Positions 6,369 to 8,693 of a DNA stretch of 8,693 bases are shown piece by piece. The notes beneath the pieces were generated by a model that was not told the DNA's origin, searched no databases, and was given only the letters and a program-made list of their open reading frames with translations. Both the position numbers and the translations under genes were made by a program. Each line of letters opens with the position of its first letter. Position 1 is the first letter of the stretch. The DNA lies in contig JBCBZE010000127.1 in the NCBI GenBank assembly GCA_039815505.1, forward strand, positions 1 to 8,693. Direction: 5' to 3'. Origin of the DNA: CANLWN01 sp039815505. GTDB taxonomy: Bacteria > Bacteroidota > Bacteroidia > Flavobacteriales > Flavobacteriaceae.

Positions 6369-7421
6369 ATGTTTAGACTACTTTCATTCATATCGGTCCT
6401 TTTTATCAGTACTTCCTTGGTGTCGCAAAATCGTTTTCAAAACACCTATAATGACCATAATCGATCGTCTAAAAATCATATGCGAATCGATTTTAATGAC
6501 GAAAATGGCAATACAGGGTTTATGCCTATTTCTATAATCAAAGGTAAGACCAATGGACCTGTGTTTACCATCATTGCCGGCGTTCATGGCTATGAATATC
6601 CACCTATCATGGCCGTACAAAAAATATTGACGGAAATCGATCCTGAACAACTTAAGGGAACTTTGATCGTAATTCCAATTGCCAATACGGCCTCATTTTT
6701 TAATCGTACACCTTTTATCAATCCCCAAGATCAAAAAAACCTGAACAATGCCTTTCCGGGAAAGGCGGATGGCAGTATTACGGAACAATTGGCACATTTT
6801 ATTACTACAAACGTTATTCCCGTAAGTGATGTTTTACTCGATGTTCATGGTGGTGATGCCTGCGAAGATCTGATTCCTTTTGTATGTTATTACAATAACG
6901 TCCAAAACCCGGATAAAACGGCATTGGCCAAAAAACTTTCCGAGAACAGTGGATTTCAATTTGTGGTTTCCTATCCATACACCATTTCGGATACGGAACC
7001 AGCAAAGTATACCTTTAAACAAGCCGTTCAAGATGGGAAAACGGCCTTGAGTATTGAATGTGGTAAATTGGGGAATGTTCAACAAGAAAACGTACATTTA
7101 ATTAAGAAGGGGGTATACAATATGCTTGCTACAATGGGGATGTACGCCAATGGTGGTGATCCCCATTCAAATATAATCTATCGTAATAATCAAACCTATA
7201 TCAATGCCAATGTTCAAGGAATTTTCTACAGTGAATTAAAAGCCGGGGATACGGTCAAAAAAGACGATATTGTTGGTTATACCACGGATGAATTCGGAAC
7301 TGTGTTAGAGCAGTATAAAGCCACAAAAGATGGGGTTGTTTTATATAAGCTGGCAACACCACCCATCAACATTGACGATACGGTTATGTGTATTAGCTCG
7401 TTGGATGATAAAGAAAAATAA
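6369..7421 (+). CDS. Exported zinc hydrolase of the succinylglutamate desuccinylase/aspartoacylase family
   Basis: A 350-residue protein with an N-terminal signal peptide (MFRLLSFISVLFISTSLVSQ). It has the M14-like metal site of the AstE/AspA family: H73 and E76 in AGVHGYEYPP, and H160 in LLDVHGGD. E230 in LSIECGKLG is the likely catalytic glutamate. Conserved family segments FFNRTPFINPQDQKNLN (110-126) and FPG (129-131) are present. In relatives the segment before FPG usually reads NLNRxF; here it is NLNNAF, so the substrate-binding Arg is Asn (N127). From about residue 280 a beta-rich C-terminal domain (VQGIFYSELKAGDTVKKDD) resembles the usual barrel domain of the family. Members cleave an acyl or amide group from small N-acylated compounds; the substrate here is unknown and likely extracytoplasmic. 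An ATG at 6285 is in frame, but it would add 28 residues before the signal peptide, so I reject it. It lies 124 bp after valS. Confidence 0.85.
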   Translation: MFRLLSFISVLFISTSLVSQNRFQNTYNDHNRSSKNHMRIDFNDENGNTGFMPISIIKGKTNGPVFTIIAGVHGYEYPPIMAVQKILTEIDPEQLKGTLIVIPIANTASFFNRTPFINPQDQKNLNNAFPGKADGSITEQLAHFITTNVIPVSDVLLDVHGGDACEDLIPFVCYYNNVQNPDKTALAKKLSENSGFQFVVSYPYTISDTEPAKYTFKQAVQDGKTALSIECGKLGNVQQENVHLIKKGVYNMLATMGMYANGGDPHSNIIYRNNQTYINANVQGIFYSELKAGDTVKKDDIVGYTTDEFGTVLEQYKATKDGVVLYKLATPPINIDDTVMCISSLDDKEK

Positions 7422-7499
7422 GGCCGTATTGTTATAGGTAGTTATTTACTGTACAAACGCTGGTGAACGGAAAGATTATACTAAATTAAAATTGCAACA

Positions 7500-8066
7500 A
7501 TGGAGAAAAGAATGGCGCTTCTGGTAATAGATATGCAGAAAGGTTCTTTTACTGCCAAGACCCCGCGCTTTGACACCAAAGGAGTTGTGAATAGAATAAA
7601 TAGACTAGCTGATAGATTTCGAGAAGCGAAATCCCCTGTTTTTTTTATACAGCACAATGGGGATGGCACCGGTGAATTCGAAAAAAATACGTGGGAATGG
7701 GAATTATTGGATCAGCTTACACTGGAGCCGGTGGATATCCGATTGGATAAGTATGCAAATGATGTTTTCTACAGATCCAGCCTTCAGGCCCAATTAACAA
7801 AAATGAATATTCAAGAACTTGTTGTAATGGGTTGCGCAACCGACTTTTGCGTGGCGTCCACCGTGCAATCCGCTTTAACCAAGGATTATGAGGTAACCGT
7901 TGTCTCGGACGGACACACAACGGCCGAAAGACCTCATTTAAGTGCCGAGAAGGTAATTGAGCACTATAATTGGGTATGGCAGCATATGATTCCGACACAA
8001 GGAAAAATAAAGGTGGAAAGCTATGACCATATCATGAAAATGTTTACTGGTAAAATTTATAATTAG
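7500..8066 (+). CDS. Isochorismatase-like cysteine hydrolase
   Basis: A 188-residue cytoplasmic protein filling the usual length of the isochorismatase-like (cysteine hydrolase) family. The catalytic triad is visible: D11 in LLVIDMQKG, K84 in RLDKYANDVF and C117 in GCATDFCVAST. The GCAT segment just before the nucleophile region provides the conserved cis-peptide bond, and VVSDGHTTAE (134-143) is the usual post-catalytic strand and loop. Family members include nicotinamidases, N-carbamoyl amidohydrolases and isochorismatases; the reaction cannot be assigned from this sequence. The metal-binding DxHxxH pattern of nicotinamidases is not seen: after K44 the strand reads SPVFFIQHNGDG, as in the more general family. 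The start at 7500 precedes the first strand directly; M5 (7512) is an alternative. The gene follows the AstE/AspA-like gene by 78 bp on the same strand, with no clear promoter or terminator between them, so co-transcription is possible. Confidence 0.9.
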   Translation: MEKRMALLVIDMQKGSFTAKTPRFDTKGVVNRINRLADRFREAKSPVFFIQHNGDGTGEFEKNTWEWELLDQLTLEPVDIRLDKYANDVFYRSSLQAQLTKMNIQELVVMGCATDFCVASTVQSALTKDYEVTVVSDGHTTAERPHLSAEKVIEHYNWVWQHMIPTQGKIKVESYDHIMKMFTGKIYN

Positions 8067-8120
8067 GTGTGCTATCGATTTTAGAAAAATTGTTTACCCA
8101 TGTATTGGCAAAGAGATACT

Positions 8121-8693
8121 TTAAAAAGTGCTATAAAGCGTAGTGACTATGGCCTCCTTATCACCATTTACGGCAACGGATACCAGTTGCTTTTCCTCTT
8201 TTGCCTTAAAATTAAAAGGTGGTGCCAATAGGTTTAATCCACTTTGTTTTTTCAATCGAATTCCTTGCCCTGAAACGATGTCTTTATTGGGTATAAATTG
8301 GCCTTGAGGTACATGTTCCGTAACAATTACATATGTATAGTCAATTAACTTGCTTGCAATTTGCTGTACTTCGGTATTGGATAAATGTTGGAGGACCTGT
8401 CTTAAGATGGCACAATCCCCAGAGGGTAAATCATCCACAGCGATATCCAAGCAATGGAACTCCAAGTTTTCAGCTTTGAATTTTTCTTGGTTATATGCGA
8501 TGAGGTCCGAGACAATATCCACGGCAATATATCTCCGGGTGTGGCGTACCAACTCTTTTCCCACATTAAAATCCCCACAGCCTAAATCGCATACTATAAG
8601 AGGGTGTTTAAAAGAGGTTAAAAACGATAGTAACGCATCTATATACGGATTTACAATCCTAGCATCATGTGACCCTATCCCGGAATAAAACTC
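8121..8693 (-). CDS. Class I SAM-dependent methyltransferase, partial (N-terminus beyond right edge)
   Basis: The frame is open from the right edge to the TAA at 8121-8123, giving 190 visible residues. Counting from the edge, residues 1-28 include YSGIGSHD and are followed by SAM-binding motif I, VCDLGCGDF (34-42). Motif II ends in the acidic D59 (YIAVDIV), and a motif III/IV region reads LDIAVDDLPSGDCAILRQV then LQHLSN. These are Rossmann-fold methyltransferase features. The C-terminal part (GQGIRLKKQSGLNLLAPPFNF) is probably the substrate lobe. A GTG at 8564 could be read as a start, but it lies after motif I, so the true start must be upstream, outside the window. The acceptor substrate is unknown. 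The gene converges on the isochorismatase-like gene, with 54 bp between their stop codons and no obvious shared terminator. Confidence 0.88.
   Translation of the reverse strand, partial: EFYSGIGSHDARIVNPYIDALLSFLTSFKHPLIVCDLGCGDFNVGKELVRHTRRYIAVDIVSDLIAYNQEKFKAENLEFHCLDIAVDDLPSGDCAILRQVLQHLSNTEVQQIASKLIDYTYVIVTEHVPQGQFIPNKDIVSGQGIRLKKQSGLNLLAPPFNFKAKEEKQLVSVAVNGDKEAIVTTLYSTF

Noticed and set aside
8067..8120. Shared terminator between the isochorismatase-like and methyltransferase genes
   Set aside because: No GC-rich stem followed by a T-run is visible on either strand in this 54-bp gap.
8121..8564. Methyltransferase read as a complete gene from GTG 8564
   Set aside because: SAM-binding motif I lies upstream of this codon in the same open frame, which continues to the window edge. 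The gene is truncated by the window.
8350..8688. Plus-strand open frame opposite the methyltransferase
   Set aside because: It is antisense to a well-supported gene and its product has no recognisable domain.

Overview
The window looks like ordinary chromosomal DNA from a Bacteroidota bacterium, most likely a member of the Flavobacteriaceae. Four things point there. The base composition is AT-rich. Promoters match the Bacteroidetes TTTG-N19-TANNTTTG pattern rather than the E. coli -35/-10 pattern, and start codons lack strong Shine-Dalgarno sequences. The valyl-tRNA synthetase is of the Bacteroidetes type. The gene families are also typical: a TPR protein with a coiled coil and a membrane segment, a two-lobed aspartyl protease with a PDZ domain, and a DUF1573 protein. 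Genus cannot be fixed from this sequence.

Layout, left to right. (1) 1-1376, minus: N-terminal part of a secreted or membrane TPR signalling protein, cut by the left edge. (2) 1377-1574: divergent intergenic region with a small dyad. (3) 1575-2975, plus: two-lobed aspartyl protease with a C-terminal PDZ domain; its true start may be the TTG at 1647. (4) 2974-3012: a near-ideal bidirectional terminator shared with the next, convergent gene. (5) 3027-3416, minus: small exported DUF1573 protein. (6) 3417-3613: compact divergent control region with two consensus promoters back to back, a palindrome between the core elements of one of them, and a strong hairpin in the valS leader. (7) 3614-6244, plus: valS, complete. 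(8) 6369-7421, plus: exported zinc hydrolase of the succinylglutamate desuccinylase/aspartoacylase family with an unusual substrate-site residue. (9) 7500-8066, plus: isochorismatase-like cysteine hydrolase. (10) 8121-8693, minus: class I SAM-dependent methyltransferase, cut by the right edge.

The genes do not form one pathway. valS is housekeeping. The DUF1573, aspartyl protease, TPR and AstE/AspA-like proteins all carry export signals. The AstE/AspA-like and isochorismatase-like genes are 78 bp apart on one strand and might be co-transcribed, but no shared substrate is evident. I see no mobile element, CRISPR array, RNA gene, phage gene or defence system, and no convincing undescribed multi-gene system. 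The most interesting part is the DUF1573/valS control region, followed by the dyads around the promoter of the AstE/AspA-like gene.
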